Below are positions 9,261-17,426 of a DNA stretch of 64,000 bases, piece by piece. How positions within the stretch are numbered: the stretch's first letter is position 1; the number at the start of each line of letters is the position of its first letter. The notes beneath the pieces were generated by a model. The model did no database searches and was not told where the DNA came from. It saw only the letters and a list, made by a program, of their open reading frames with translations. Source of the DNA: Prochlorococcus sp. AG-409-I11 (GTDB taxonomy: Bacteria > Cyanobacteriota > Cyanobacteriia > PCC-6307 > Cyanobiaceae); assembly GCA_003215725.1 (NCBI GenBank), contig QCJX01000004.1:1-64000 (forward strand), in the 5' to 3' direction. A program made the translations under genes and the position numbers.

Positions 9261-9833
9261 GTGCGCTCTATTACAACTTTAAGTGGAGCACTAGCAGGCT
9301 TAATGATGATCCTTGTCGGAGGAATGATTCCTGCTGCTTTAATTATTCCGAGAAGTGACCTTCAAAATAATATCTTGAGTTTACCTAGTTCATGGCAAGT
9401 TCCCTCTGTATTAATCTGTGCATTAATTTGTGGAGCCAAGTCTGGTCTAATTGCTGTAATCGCATACATAACAATTGGCCTTGTATACCTACCTATTTTT
9501 CATGGGGGTGGAAGCATTGGATATTTAGTAACTCCTGACTTTGGCTACATAGCTGGCTTCATTCCAGCAGCATTTATAACTGGTCATCTAGCAAGAAGAG
9601 TTGTAAAAAATGATCTGCTACAACTAACACTATGTGCAATAACTGGCCTAATTTTACTTCATTTTTGCGGAATACTAAATTTAATCATCGGCACAATATT
9701 AAACAGATGGCCAGAAAGTTTCTTGGAATTAATAATTGCTTATACACTGTCTCCATTACCATCTCAAGTAATTTTATGCCCTGGTATAGGACTTATCGCT
9801 ATAGCAATGAGAAGAATTCTATTTGTCGAATGA
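9261..9833 (+). CDS. bioY: BioY biotin uptake protein
   Basis: BioY is the membrane substrate-binding (S) component that takes up biotin, alone or with an ECF energizing module. The 190-residue protein is almost entirely hydrophobic, with about six membrane segments, and carries the BioY motifs YLPIFHGGGSIGYLVTPDFG (about residues 75-94) and GYIAGFIPAAF. No bioM/bioN-type ATPase or T-component is adjacent. The start is GTG. Its stop overlaps the lspA start (ATGA), so the two are translated together. Confidence 0.9.
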   Translation: MRSITTLSGALAGLMMILVGGMIPAALIIPRSDLQNNILSLPSSWQVPSVLICALICGAKSGLIAVIAYITIGLVYLPIFHGGGSIGYLVTPDFGYIAGFIPAAFITGHLARRVVKNDLLQLTLCAITGLILLHFCGILNLIIGTILNRWPESFLELIIAYTLSPLPSQVILCPGIGLIAIAMRRILFVE

Positions 9834-10303
9834 GTAAAATTCATCTAAAAAAGGAATCACTACTATTAATTAGTCTTTTAGTAGTAACAATTGACCAAGT
9901 AAGCAAAGGATTGGCAAGAAATAATCTAGTTGAAGGAAGTAAAGCATCATTCCTTCCTCATCTACTAAATTTTAGACTTGTAAAAAATTCAGGTGCAGCT
10001 TTTAGCTTATTTAGTAATTCAACTACTTTTTTAGCCTTATTAAGCCTGATTGTTTCTATAGTGCTATTGATATGGTTGTGGAAGAATTCACCAATAGTAT
10101 TTTGGAAAGGTATGGGTATAGCCTTTTTACTAGGAGGAAGCATTGGCAATGGATGGGACCGATGGAGATATTCTTATGTAACTGATTTTCTTGAGTTAAT
10201 ACCTATAAGCTTTCCAATATTTAATTTTGCCGATATAGCAATAAATATTGCAGTGATCTTCTTTATTATTGAATGGTTTTTTAATCAAAATGCCAAGCAA
10301 TAA
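9830..10303 (+). CDS. lspA: Lipoprotein signal peptidase II
   Basis: LspA is the inner-membrane aspartyl protease that removes signal peptides from diacylglyceryl-prolipoproteins. The 157-residue protein has four membrane helices and all family blocks: DQVSKG (about 20-25), LVKNSGAAFSLF (about 46-57), the first catalytic Asp in the GNGWDRWRYSYVTDF block, and the second in FNFADIAIN. The frame is open upstream inside bioY, but the ATG overlapping the bioY stop is the family-consistent start. The DevB-like lipoprotein in this window would be one substrate. Confidence 0.95.
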   Translation: MSKIHLKKESLLLISLLVVTIDQVSKGLARNNLVEGSKASFLPHLLNFRLVKNSGAAFSLFSNSTTFLALLSLIVSIVLLIWLWKNSPIVFWKGMGIAFLLGGSIGNGWDRWRYSYVTDFLELIPISFPIFNFADIAINIAVIFFIIEWFFNQNAKQ

Positions 10304-10372
10304 AGTTAATAGAACAATGCTATATAACTTACTCCAACAACTCGTCAAAAATAATATAATCTTTGTATCGCA

Positions 10373-11956
10373 ATGAAAAATACAAAGTTACTATTATTCA
10401 TGTTTGCAGTTTTAGTCTTCCTAATTTTAATTGGGAGTCTATTAGGAGCATTTATTCGCTTAGCAAATGAACTAAGGTATTCATTAGAATATTTTCTACC
10501 ATACTGGCTAGTAAATCCCATCCTATTGATATTTACAGGGATAATTATCTATTTGTTTATACAAGTAGCATGGCCATGGTGGAAAAACTACTATAAAAAC
10601 AAAACCAAAATAAGTTCTAACAATAAAGAAGCTATAAAACGTCCTAGGAACAAACAACAAGCAGCTAAACAAAGCTTAGAAAGTATTGACAGGTTAATTG
10701 ATCGAATACAAAATCAAGTATCTTCCAAAGCCCTTAGAGAACAAAGAGAACGCGTAGAAAAAGAACTTACAAGAGGCGACCTAATTGTCGCAATATTTGG
10801 TACCGGTTCTAGTGGAAAAACATCACTTATAAGAGCGATGCTAAATGAAATAGTTGGCGTAGTAGGTTCTCCTATGGGATCGACCACAACCAGCAAAACA
10901 TATAGACTAAGATTAAAAGGATTAAATAGAGGTCTTCAATTAATAGATACACCTGGAATACTTGAAGCAGGAGAAGAAGGCTTCCTTAGAGAGAAAGAAG
11001 CTCGACTAGAAGCTAGTCGATCAGATTTAATAATTGTTGTGGTTGATAGTGATCTTCGCTCATCAGAGATGCACGTAATAAAAAGTCTCGCCAAGCTTGG
11101 CAAAAGAATATTTCTTGTTTTAAATAAATGTGATTTACGAGGAGAAGCAGAGGAACAAAGGTTACTTGAATTACTTAAAATGCATAGTAAAGGATTAATA
11201 GATTCAGAAGATGTAATTTCAAGTTCTGCTGCACCACAATCAATACCTAAACCTGGAAGCAAACCTTTTCAACCAAAACCAGAAATAGAGATGCTTCTTA
11301 GACGTCTCGCAAAAGTACTTCATCATGATGGAGAAGAACTTTTAGCAGATAATATATTATTGCAATGTAGAAACCTTGGTGATCAAGGACGAGAACTACT
11401 TAATAGACAAAGAAAAAAAGAAGCACAAGGGTGCATAGATAGATATAGCTGGATCAGTAGTGGTGTTGTTGCTGTTACTCCACTACCAGGTATTGATTTA
11501 GTCGGCACTGCAGCAGTAAATGCACAAATGGTTATGGAAATTGCCCGAATTTATGGGGTTCAATTAACAAAATCTAGAGCTCAAGAACTAGCAGTTTCCG
11601 TTGGAAGAACACTTGCAGGACTTGGCATTGTGAAAGGTGGCGTATCAGTAATTAGTACAGCATTAAATTTAAATCTGCCAACTTTACTTGCTGGTAAAGC
11701 ATTGCAAAGTGTTGCCGCAGCTTGGTTAACTCGTATAGCAGGAGCAAGTTTTATTACTTACTTTCAACGAGATCAAGATTGGGGTGATGGTGGAATACAA
11801 GAAGTTGTACAACTTCATTACGATTTAAACCGTCGCGAATCAATTCTTAGAAAGTTTATAGAAACTGCACTATTAAGGGTTGTAGATCCTTTGCAAAGGA
11901 ATCAAAAGCGCCAATTACCCCCACGATCAAGGCCTCAGGAGGAGGGGGAAGCATAG
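10373..11956 (+). CDS. Membrane GTPase with C-terminal DUF697 domain
   Basis: A 527-residue protein of the cyanobacterial GTPase-DUF697 (YcjF-like) group. Two membrane helices (about residues 5-30 and 43-65) precede a Lys/Asn-rich linker. An Era-like G domain follows, with Walker A GTGSSGKTS (143-151), switch II DTPG (near 192) and NKCD (near 252). The last ~170 residues (GVVAVTPLPGIDLVGTAAVN onward) are the helical DUF697 module. Its role is unknown; family members are linked to membrane stress or lipid/photosynthesis homeostasis. The 3' end overlaps the opposite-strand gene by 101 bases. Confidence 0.85.
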   Translation: MKNTKLLLFMFAVLVFLILIGSLLGAFIRLANELRYSLEYFLPYWLVNPILLIFTGIIIYLFIQVAWPWWKNYYKNKTKISSNNKEAIKRPRNKQQAAKQSLESIDRLIDRIQNQVSSKALREQRERVEKELTRGDLIVAIFGTGSSGKTSLIRAMLNEIVGVVGSPMGSTTTSKTYRLRLKGLNRGLQLIDTPGILEAGEEGFLREKEARLEASRSDLIIVVVDSDLRSSEMHVIKSLAKLGKRIFLVLNKCDLRGEAEEQRLLELLKMHSKGLIDSEDVISSSAAPQSIPKPGSKPFQPKPEIEMLLRRLAKVLHHDGEELLADNILLQCRNLGDQGRELLNRQRKKEAQGCIDRYSWISSGVVAVTPLPGIDLVGTAAVNAQMVMEIARIYGVQLTKSRAQELAVSVGRTLAGLGIVKGGVSVISTALNLNLPTLLAGKALQSVAAAWLTRIAGASFITYFQRDQDWGDGGIQEVVQLHYDLNRRESILRKFIETALLRVVDPLQRNQKRQLPPRSRPQEEGEA

Positions 11957-12068
11957 GCCCACGAGAATCAAGAATGCTAACTAGTACCAAATAGATTAGA
12001 GCAATAAAAATAGAAAATGCTCCCGTGATTATCGCGACCCATCGTCCTTGTTTATTCTGATTACTCAT
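11856..12068 (-). CDS. Small single-helix membrane protein, unknown
   Basis: A 70-residue protein beginning MSNQNKQGRWVAIITG, with one clear membrane helix (about residues 10-33) followed by the segment DSRGPMLPPPPEAL. I have a general recollection of similar short proteins in marine picocyanobacteria but cannot name a family. It starts one base before the decarboxylase stop-side gap (same-strand successor, two bases after that gene's upstream neighbour region) and its 3' 101 bases overlap the GTPase gene on the other strand. The Pro-rich motif falls inside the overlap, so only conservation in relatives can tell which frame is constrained there. Confidence 0.55.
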   Translation of the reverse strand: MSNQNKQGRWVAIITGAFSIFIALIYLVLVSILDSRGPMLPPPPEALIVGVIGAFDSFAKDLQPLIVQFL

Positions 12069-12069
12069 T

Positions 12070-13482
12070 TTAAATATTCTCTGTTGATTGATTAACTAGT
12101 GCAAGTAGCTGATCAAGATGAAACGACATTGTATGAGGATTACCAGTGACAACTTTTAGATGGTAACGACCTTCATACATTGGTCTAGAAAGCATGAATT
12201 TATGAGCCAAAAGTTTCTTCCTTGTTTGATTAGACCATTTCAACGCACTTGTTATATCAATATTTTTTGGAGTAAAAGCAATTAAATGTAAAGGACCACT
12301 TTTTACATTCAAATTATTAAAATCAAGTTTATTTTCAAAATAACTACGTCTTGATATTGAGCTTTCAATCAATTTTGTAATACCTGTTTCCCCTAGTTGC
12401 CTTAAACCTAACCAAAGTTTTAAAACTTCAGCTGGTCTTGAACCTTGTAGACCATATTCTCCACCATTAATTTCATCATCAACAGTGGGTTCAATATAAG
12501 GTAGACCTGTTCCAAAAGTTGAGGTGAGGTCTTCTCTATTGGCTACTAATAACAATGAAGACGTTTTTGTTATTCCCAATAATTTTTGAGGATTAAGTGT
12601 TACTGAATCAGAAAGAGATATTCCTTCTAATAAGGAAGTAGTGCTCTGCGCTAAAGAAAACACGCCTCCAATAGCTCCATCAACATGAAGCCATAAGCCT
12701 TCCCTCTTACAAAATTCGGAGATCTTAAAAATAGGGTCAATAGCTCCTCTGACCGTCGTTCCTGCTGTTGCTACAACAGCGAAACACTTTCTACCTTGTG
12801 ACCGAAGCAAAGACAACTTGCATTCAAGATCTTGCATATTCATTTGACCATTTATATCTGTTGAGACTGTCTGCAAAGAGTCTGAACTGAGTCCCATTAC
12901 TCGAATCGCCTTTGACAAAGAGATATGTGCGTCATTACTGGCGAAAACTACAGCTTTAGAGTCATTTTGAAGATTAGCTTTAAATCGAGCTACTACTAAA
13001 GCCATTAAATTACTTAAGCTTCCACCACTTGCAGCAACACCTCCTGCTCTAGAAGGCATACCCAACCGTTCAGCAAACCAGTGACATAGATTTTTCTCTA
13101 GGCTTGACAGACTTGGTGATAATTCATGAGCTAATAAATTGTTATTAAGACCTGCACAAATCAAATCACCAACAACCGATGCAATTAATGGAGGTGGGTC
13201 TAAATGGGCAAGTGCTCCAGGGTGAGAAGGATGATAAGCACCATCCATTATCAACTGAAGATCTGCCATTAGAGCTTCAGTTGATAATCCCTCAAGTTTT
13301 GGTGCCACCTCTGGGTGCTGAACAAATTCTGGCAAAGGTCCTCTCTTTTCTGCACTTGCAAACCATTTACAAAGTTTGGTGCAAGCATCCTCTAGAAAAG
13401 ACTGTAGTTTTGGATCAAGTTGATCAGGCGAGGCAAAAGCTTCCAATGAAGGAGCTGGCTTTATTTGTGATGTGCCAGCCAA
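12070..13482 (-). CDS. PLP-dependent group II decarboxylase
   Basis: A 470-residue fold-type I pyridoxal-phosphate enzyme of the glutamate/aromatic/diaminobutyrate decarboxylase family, which removes the alpha-carboxyl of an amino acid. Visible are the PLP-phosphate loop AASGGSLSNLMALV (about 150-163), the Asp-containing LHVDGAIGGVF, and the lysine that should form the Schiff base in TLNPQKLLG. The usual His-Lys pair of this motif is Gln-Lys here. The substrate is uncertain. The start is TTG, 35 bases from the divergent deaminase. It is the first gene upstream of the 70-residue membrane protein on the same strand, separated by one base. Confidence 0.83.
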   Translation of the reverse strand: MAGTSQIKPAPSLEAFASPDQLDPKLQSFLEDACTKLCKWFASAEKRGPLPEFVQHPEVAPKLEGLSTEALMADLQLIMDGAYHPSHPGALAHLDPPPLIASVVGDLICAGLNNNLLAHELSPSLSSLEKNLCHWFAERLGMPSRAGGVAASGGSLSNLMALVVARFKANLQNDSKAVVFASNDAHISLSKAIRVMGLSSDSLQTVSTDINGQMNMQDLECKLSLLRSQGRKCFAVVATAGTTVRGAIDPIFKISEFCKREGLWLHVDGAIGGVFSLAQSTTSLLEGISLSDSVTLNPQKLLGITKTSSLLLVANREDLTSTFGTGLPYIEPTVDDEINGGEYGLQGSRPAEVLKLWLGLRQLGETGITKLIESSISRRSYFENKLDFNNLNVKSGPLHLIAFTPKNIDITSALKWSNQTRKKLLAHKFMLSRPMYEGRYHLKVVTGNPHTMSFHLDQLLALVNQSTENI

Positions 13483-13517
13483 GATTTAAAAAAGTTCAAT
13501 TACTATTCTCCCTCTTA

Positions 13518-14033
13518 ATGGATTCATTTGATCATCAACAAAATCTAAAAAAAACATTGTCAAAACCTATTTCATTAAGTGATGACCAAGCCAATCAATG
13601 GATGAAGAGGCTAATTGTTAGAGCAGAGAGCGTAGGAAAGCTTGGAGAGGTCCCAATAACTGCAGTAATACTTGACAGCCAGGGAAATTGCATTGGTCAT
13701 GGCACTAATAGAAGAGAAAGAGATTTTGATCCCCTTGGTCATGCGGAAATTATCGCCCTTAGGCAAGCCTCATTATTGCGAAAAGATTGGAGGTTTAACG
13801 ACTGCACATTAATTGTCAACCTTGAGCCATGCCCAATGTGTGCAGGTGCACTTGTCCAGTCAAGAATGGGACAAGTTATTTTTGGAGCACCTGATAGCAA
13901 GCGAGGAGCTTTAGGTGGAACTATTGATTTATCTAAACACAAAAGTGCTCATCACAAAATGATTGTTAAAAGTGGTTTTTTGCAAGAGGAGGCACAAAAA
14001 CAAATTGAGGACTGGTTTAGAAGTATTAGATAA
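13518..14033 (+). CDS. tadA: tRNA-specific adenosine deaminase (TadA type)
   Basis: A zinc-dependent deaminase expected to convert A34 to inosine in the anticodon of tRNA-Arg(ACG). The 171-residue product has the zinc/catalytic motif HAE (GHAEIIALRQAS, about residues 75-86) and the PCPMCAGAL motif with both cysteine ligands (about 106-114), followed by SRMGQVIFGAPDSKRGALGG, typical of TadA rather than cytidine deaminases. The frame is open far upstream but only through the divergent gene, so the ATG at MDSFDHQQ was chosen. It has ~20 extra N-terminal residues relative to short TadA proteins. Confidence 0.9.
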   Translation: MDSFDHQQNLKKTLSKPISLSDDQANQWMKRLIVRAESVGKLGEVPITAVILDSQGNCIGHGTNRRERDFDPLGHAEIIALRQASLLRKDWRFNDCTLIVNLEPCPMCAGALVQSRMGQVIFGAPDSKRGALGGTIDLSKHKSAHHKMIVKSGFLQEEAQKQIEDWFRSIR

Positions 14034-14035
14034 TT

Positions 14036-15202
14036 CTACTTTTTAAAGTTATCTAGTTCAGTCTCAAAAATATTCAGAATTTTATCAACATTTTCTTTTC
14101 TGGAGTTATAACCCATAAGACCTATTCTCCAAACTTTTCCTGCCAAACTGCCGAGTCCACCCCCAATCTCAATTCCATAGTTATTTAATAAGTGTATTAT
14201 AAAAGCCTTGCTATCTATTCCTGAAGGAATACGAACTGTAGTTAAGGTAGGCAAACGGTATTCTTCATCAACATGCAATTCTAAATTTAAAGAGTTTAAT
14301 CCTTTCCAAAGTCTTTCAGCATTTGATCTATGACGTTGCCATGATTTATCAAGACCTTCCTGAGAAAGAATCCTAAGTGCTTCGCGAAGCGCAAAGTTCA
14401 TATTAACAGGAGCTGTATGGTGGTATACGCGGTCACTACCCCAATATTTATTTAATAAAGAAACATCTAAATACCAGTTTGGAACTTTTTCTGACCGACT
14501 ATTCATTTTCTCTTCTGCTCTTTTATTCATCGTAAAAGGACCAAGCCCTGGGGGACAACTTAATCCTTTTTGACTACAACTATAAGCTAGGTCAACTTTC
14601 CATTTATCAAGAAAAAGCGGGACTCCTCCTAAAGAGGTAACTGTATCTAATAACAACAAACAATTATGTTTACGACATAGTTCACCAATTCCTTCCATGG
14701 GCTGACAGACACCAGTAGAAGTTTCTGCATGAACAAGAGCAAAAACTTTTGGTTGATATTTATTTAAAGCAGCTTCAATCTCATCTAATGAAAAAACTTG
14801 GCCCCATTCTTTTTCAATGGTCTCAACATTAGCTCTATATCTACTAGCCATATCAGCTAACCGGTGTCCAAAATATCCTTTAATGCCAATCAGGACAGTA
14901 TCTTGCGGTTCAACGACATTAGCCAGTGTTGCTTCCATAGCAGCACTGCCAGTTCCGCTCATAGGAATTGTCAACCGGTTGTCAGTTTGCCAGCAGTACC
15001 TTAAAAGTTCTTGTACTTCACTCATTAGACCCACATAAAAAGGATCCAAGTGTCCAACCGGACTAAGAGAAAGAGCTTGTAAGACCTGAGGATCCGCATT
15101 AGAGGGACCAGGACCTAATAAAAGTCTGTCAGGAGTAGAAGTTGGTTCGAAAACCTTAAAATGGCTTTGATCAACAGTGAAGGAGGATTGTGTCGTCGCC
15201 AA
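14036..15202 (-). CDS. Class V aminotransferase, alanine-glyoxylate/serine-pyruvate type
   Basis: A PLP enzyme of 388 residues that likely converts glyoxylate to glycine (or serine to hydroxypyruvate) in photorespiratory 2-phosphoglycolate metabolism. Family hallmarks are LLGPGPSNADPQVLQAL (about 28-44), SGTGSAAMEA (about 80-89) and the catalytic lysine in AYSCSQKGLSCPPGLG (Lys near 196). The C-terminal domain ends GGGLGSLAGKVWRIGLMGYN, as in AgxT. The start is TTG. It is convergent with tadA (two-base gap) and divergent from glnA. Confidence 0.9.
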   Translation of the reverse strand: MATTQSSFTVDQSHFKVFEPTSTPDRLLLGPGPSNADPQVLQALSLSPVGHLDPFYVGLMSEVQELLRYCWQTDNRLTIPMSGTGSAAMEATLANVVEPQDTVLIGIKGYFGHRLADMASRYRANVETIEKEWGQVFSLDEIEAALNKYQPKVFALVHAETSTGVCQPMEGIGELCRKHNCLLLLDTVTSLGGVPLFLDKWKVDLAYSCSQKGLSCPPGLGPFTMNKRAEEKMNSRSEKVPNWYLDVSLLNKYWGSDRVYHHTAPVNMNFALREALRILSQEGLDKSWQRHRSNAERLWKGLNSLNLELHVDEEYRLPTLTTVRIPSGIDSKAFIIHLLNNYGIEIGGGLGSLAGKVWRIGLMGYNSRKENVDKILNIFETELDNFKK

Positions 15203-15384
15203 AGCCTTAAAGAAGAGTTTATTTAGATAAAAGCCTAAACAGGCATGATGTAACTAGTAAAAAAAGTTTTAGGGTTTGCAATAGGTAATTTTACTTTTTT
15301 AACAATCTAGCCGGGTGTATAGAAAGTACTCAAACAAAAGAAGTCTAAATTTCCCTAAAAAGACTGAGTAAAGTCTTCAAAAAG

Positions 15385-15426
15385 GTACTCGTTGATACAA
15401 AAGCATGGCCAAACGCTTACTAACTT
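15385..15426 (+). promoter_or_regulatory. NtcA-activated glnA promoter
   Basis: GTA-CTCGTTGA-TAC at 15385-15398 is a perfect match to the NtcA box GTA-N8-TAC. Exactly 22 bases downstream lies TAACTT (15421-15426), a reasonable -10 hexamer, the class II spacing in which NtcA replaces the -35. Transcription would start near 15433, leaving a leader of about 25 bases before the ATG, too short for a glnA-type glutamine riboswitch. NtcA control of glnA by 2-oxoglutarate is well established in cyanobacteria. Confidence 0.85.
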
Positions 15427-15456
15427 AATTGTCTACGGCTTTGGTATAGGAATTTC

Positions 15457-16878
15457 ATGAGCAAATCTCCCCAAGACGTCCTCCGCCAGATAAAGGACGA
15501 GGGCATTGAGCTCATTGACTTGAAGTTCACTGACCTTCATGGCAAGTGGCAGCATCTAACAGTTACCTCTGACATGATTGAAGAAGAGTCGTTTCAAAGT
15601 GGTCTTGCATTTGACGGTTCATCAATTCGTGGTTGGAAAGCAATCAATGAATCTGATATGGCAATGGTTCCAGATTCTTCTACAGCTTGGATAGATCCTT
15701 TTTATCGTCACAAAACACTCAGCCTTATTTGTTCTATCCAAGAGCCACGCAGTGGAGAACCTTACTCTAGATGTCCTAGAGCTCTAGCTCAAAAAGCATT
15801 AGACCACCTAGCAAAAACCGGCTTAGCTGACACAGCATTCTTTGGAGCAGAACCAGAATTCTTTTTATTTGATGATGTTCGTTACAGCTCTAACGAAGGA
15901 GGTTGCTTCTATAGCGTTGACACGATTGAAGCGCCATGGAATACCGGACGAGTTGAAGAAGGAGGAAATCTTGCCTATAAAATTCAGACTAAAGAAGGGT
16001 ATTTTCCAGTAGCACCAAACGACACTGCTCAAGATATTCGCTCAGAAATGTTGCTGTTAATGGGTCAACTTGGTATACCCATCGAGAAACATCATCATGA
16101 AGTTGCAGGAGCAGGTCAGCATGAATTAGGTATGAAATTTGCCGAACTAATTAAAGCTGCCGATAATGTGATGACATACAAATATGTAGTACGAAATGTA
16201 GCCAAAAAATATGGTAAGACAGCAACATTTATGCCAAAACCAGTTTTTAATGACAACGGTACAGGCATGCATGTCCATCAGAGCCTATGGAAAGGAGGTC
16301 AACCTCTATTCTTTGGTGAAGGTACTTATGCAAATCTTTCTCAAACAGCGAGATGGTACATAGGTGGGATTTTGAAACATGCGCCATCATTCCTAGCATT
16401 TACAAACCCAACAACAAATAGCTACAAACGACTAGTCCCTGGTTTTGAAGCTCCAGTAAATCTTGTTTATTCACAAGGAAATAGATCAGCGGCTGTTCGT
16501 ATACCCCTCACAGGACCTAGCCCTAAAGCTAAACGTTTTGAATTTAGACCTGGAGATGCAATGGCAAATCCATACTTAGCCTTTAGTGCAATGATGATGG
16601 CAGGTATAGACGGTATCAAAAATCAAATTGACCCAGGAGATGGTGTAGATGTTGACTTGTTCGAGCTCCCAGAAGATCAACTAGCAAGTATCGCAACAGT
16701 ACCTTCTTCATTAAATGGAGCATTGGAATGCCTTAAAGCAGATAATGATTACCTCACTGAAGGTGATGTCTTTAGCCAAGACTTTATAAATAACTGGATA
16801 GATATAAAGTATGAAGAGGTTCAACAATTACGTCAAAGGCCTCATCCACATGAATTTGTCATGTACTACGACGCATAA
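15457..16878 (+). CDS. glnA: Glutamine synthetase type I
   Basis: GlnA makes glutamine from glutamate, ammonium and ATP, the main entry of nitrogen in cyanobacteria. At 473 residues it has normal GSI length. Visible blocks are FDGSSIRGW (about 51-59), the ammonium/Glu-binding FFGAEPEFF, the [12 protein letters not shown] catalytic loop, and the ATP/Glu site [17 protein letters not shown]. The position of the adenylylated tyrosine (Tyr in NLYDLPPE of enterobacteria) is Phe402 (DLFELPEDQ), so control by adenylylation is impossible. A perfect NtcA promoter lies upstream. No inactivating-factor gene (gifA/gifB) is adjacent. Confidence 0.98.
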   Translation: MSKSPQDVLRQIKDEGIELIDLKFTDLHGKWQHLTVTSDMIEEESFQSGLAFDGSSIRGWKAINESDMAMVPDSSTAWIDPFYRHKTLSLICSIQEPRSGEPYSRCPRALAQKALDHLAKTGLADTAFFGAEPEFFLFDDVRYSSNEGGCFYSVDTIEAPWNTGRVEEGGNLAYKIQTKEGYFPVAPNDTAQDIRSEMLLLMGQLGIPIEKHHHEVAGAGQHELGMKFAELIKAADNVMTYKYVVRNVAKKYGKTATFMPKPVFNDNGTGMHVHQSLWKGGQPLFFGEGTYANLSQTARWYIGGILKHAPSFLAFTNPTTNSYKRLVPGFEAPVNLVYSQGNRSAAVRIPLTGPSPKAKRFEFRPGDAMANPYLAFSAMMMAGIDGIKNQIDPGDGVDVDLFELPEDQLASIATVPSSLNGALECLKADNDYLTEGDVFSQDFINNWIDIKYEEVQQLRQRPHPHEFVMYYDA

Positions 16879-16896
16879 AAAAGAAACCTTAAAGAA

Positions 16897-16941
16897 TCAG
16901 AACCTTAAATCTATAAGGATAAAGCTTCACTAAGCTTCTGA
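16897..16941 (+). other. Compact inverted-repeat cluster after glnA
   Basis: Two hairpins stand side by side 18 bases after the glnA stop: CCTTA-N6-TAAGG (16903-16918) and AAGCTT-CACT-AAGCTT (16922-16937). TCAG (16897-16900) and CTGA (16938-16941) can close them into a three-way junction. No U-tract follows, so a classical intrinsic terminator is not supported. It could be a 3'-end processing or attenuation structure. Confidence 0.4.
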
Positions 16942-16989
16942 ATCTATTTAGATGTAGAAAATTAAACTCAAAAGATCAAGATATTACTT

Positions 16990-17319
16990 ATGCGTTTTAA
17001 AATATTTCCATTAATTGTAATTAGCTTTATAGTAGCGATCAATGGATTCGCTAGAAAATTACCAAGCAATAAGGTACCAACTAATACCTTATTTGAAATA
17101 AACAATCAAATGGAATTATTGGATGATTCAATTCAGTCTGAAAATGACTTTAAATCTTGTATTCATTCACAAAAGGCTCATCAATTAATTCAATCAGATT
17201 TAAAGAGTTTAAAGAGGTTAGAACCATATTATCAATGGGAGGAAATAATTAATGTTTTAGAAACTACTTCTAATATGTATTGTCGGCAAGGTATGTCAAA
17301 CCAACTCTTGAAAAATTAA
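16990..17319 (+). CDS. Small exported protein of unknown function
   Basis: A 109-residue protein with a typical N-terminal signal peptide (Arg/Lys then hydrophobic residues 6-20, cleavage plausible near NGFA), followed by a mainly helical, charged mature region with two Cys (in KSCIHSQ and MYCRQG) about 43 residues apart that might form a disulfide in the periplasm. No family recognised. It lies 111 bases downstream of glnA on the same strand; whether it is read from the glnA promoter is unclear. Confidence 0.65.
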   Translation: MRFKIFPLIVISFIVAINGFARKLPSNKVPTNTLFEINNQMELLDDSIQSENDFKSCIHSQKAHQLIQSDLKSLKRLEPYYQWEEIINVLETTSNMYCRQGMSNQLLKN

Positions 17320-17426
17320 CAGGTAATTAATTTATTAATAAAATTTGATTTGTACTTATGTTAATCAATTCCCAGCATCAATAATGCTTAAATCTTATCT
17401 ATATTAACTTCATTCACAAACCTAAT

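Noticed and set aside
15317-15329. Second NtcA-like box (GTA-N7-TAC) upstream of glnA
   Set aside because: The spacer is seven instead of eight bases and no -10 lies at the proper distance.
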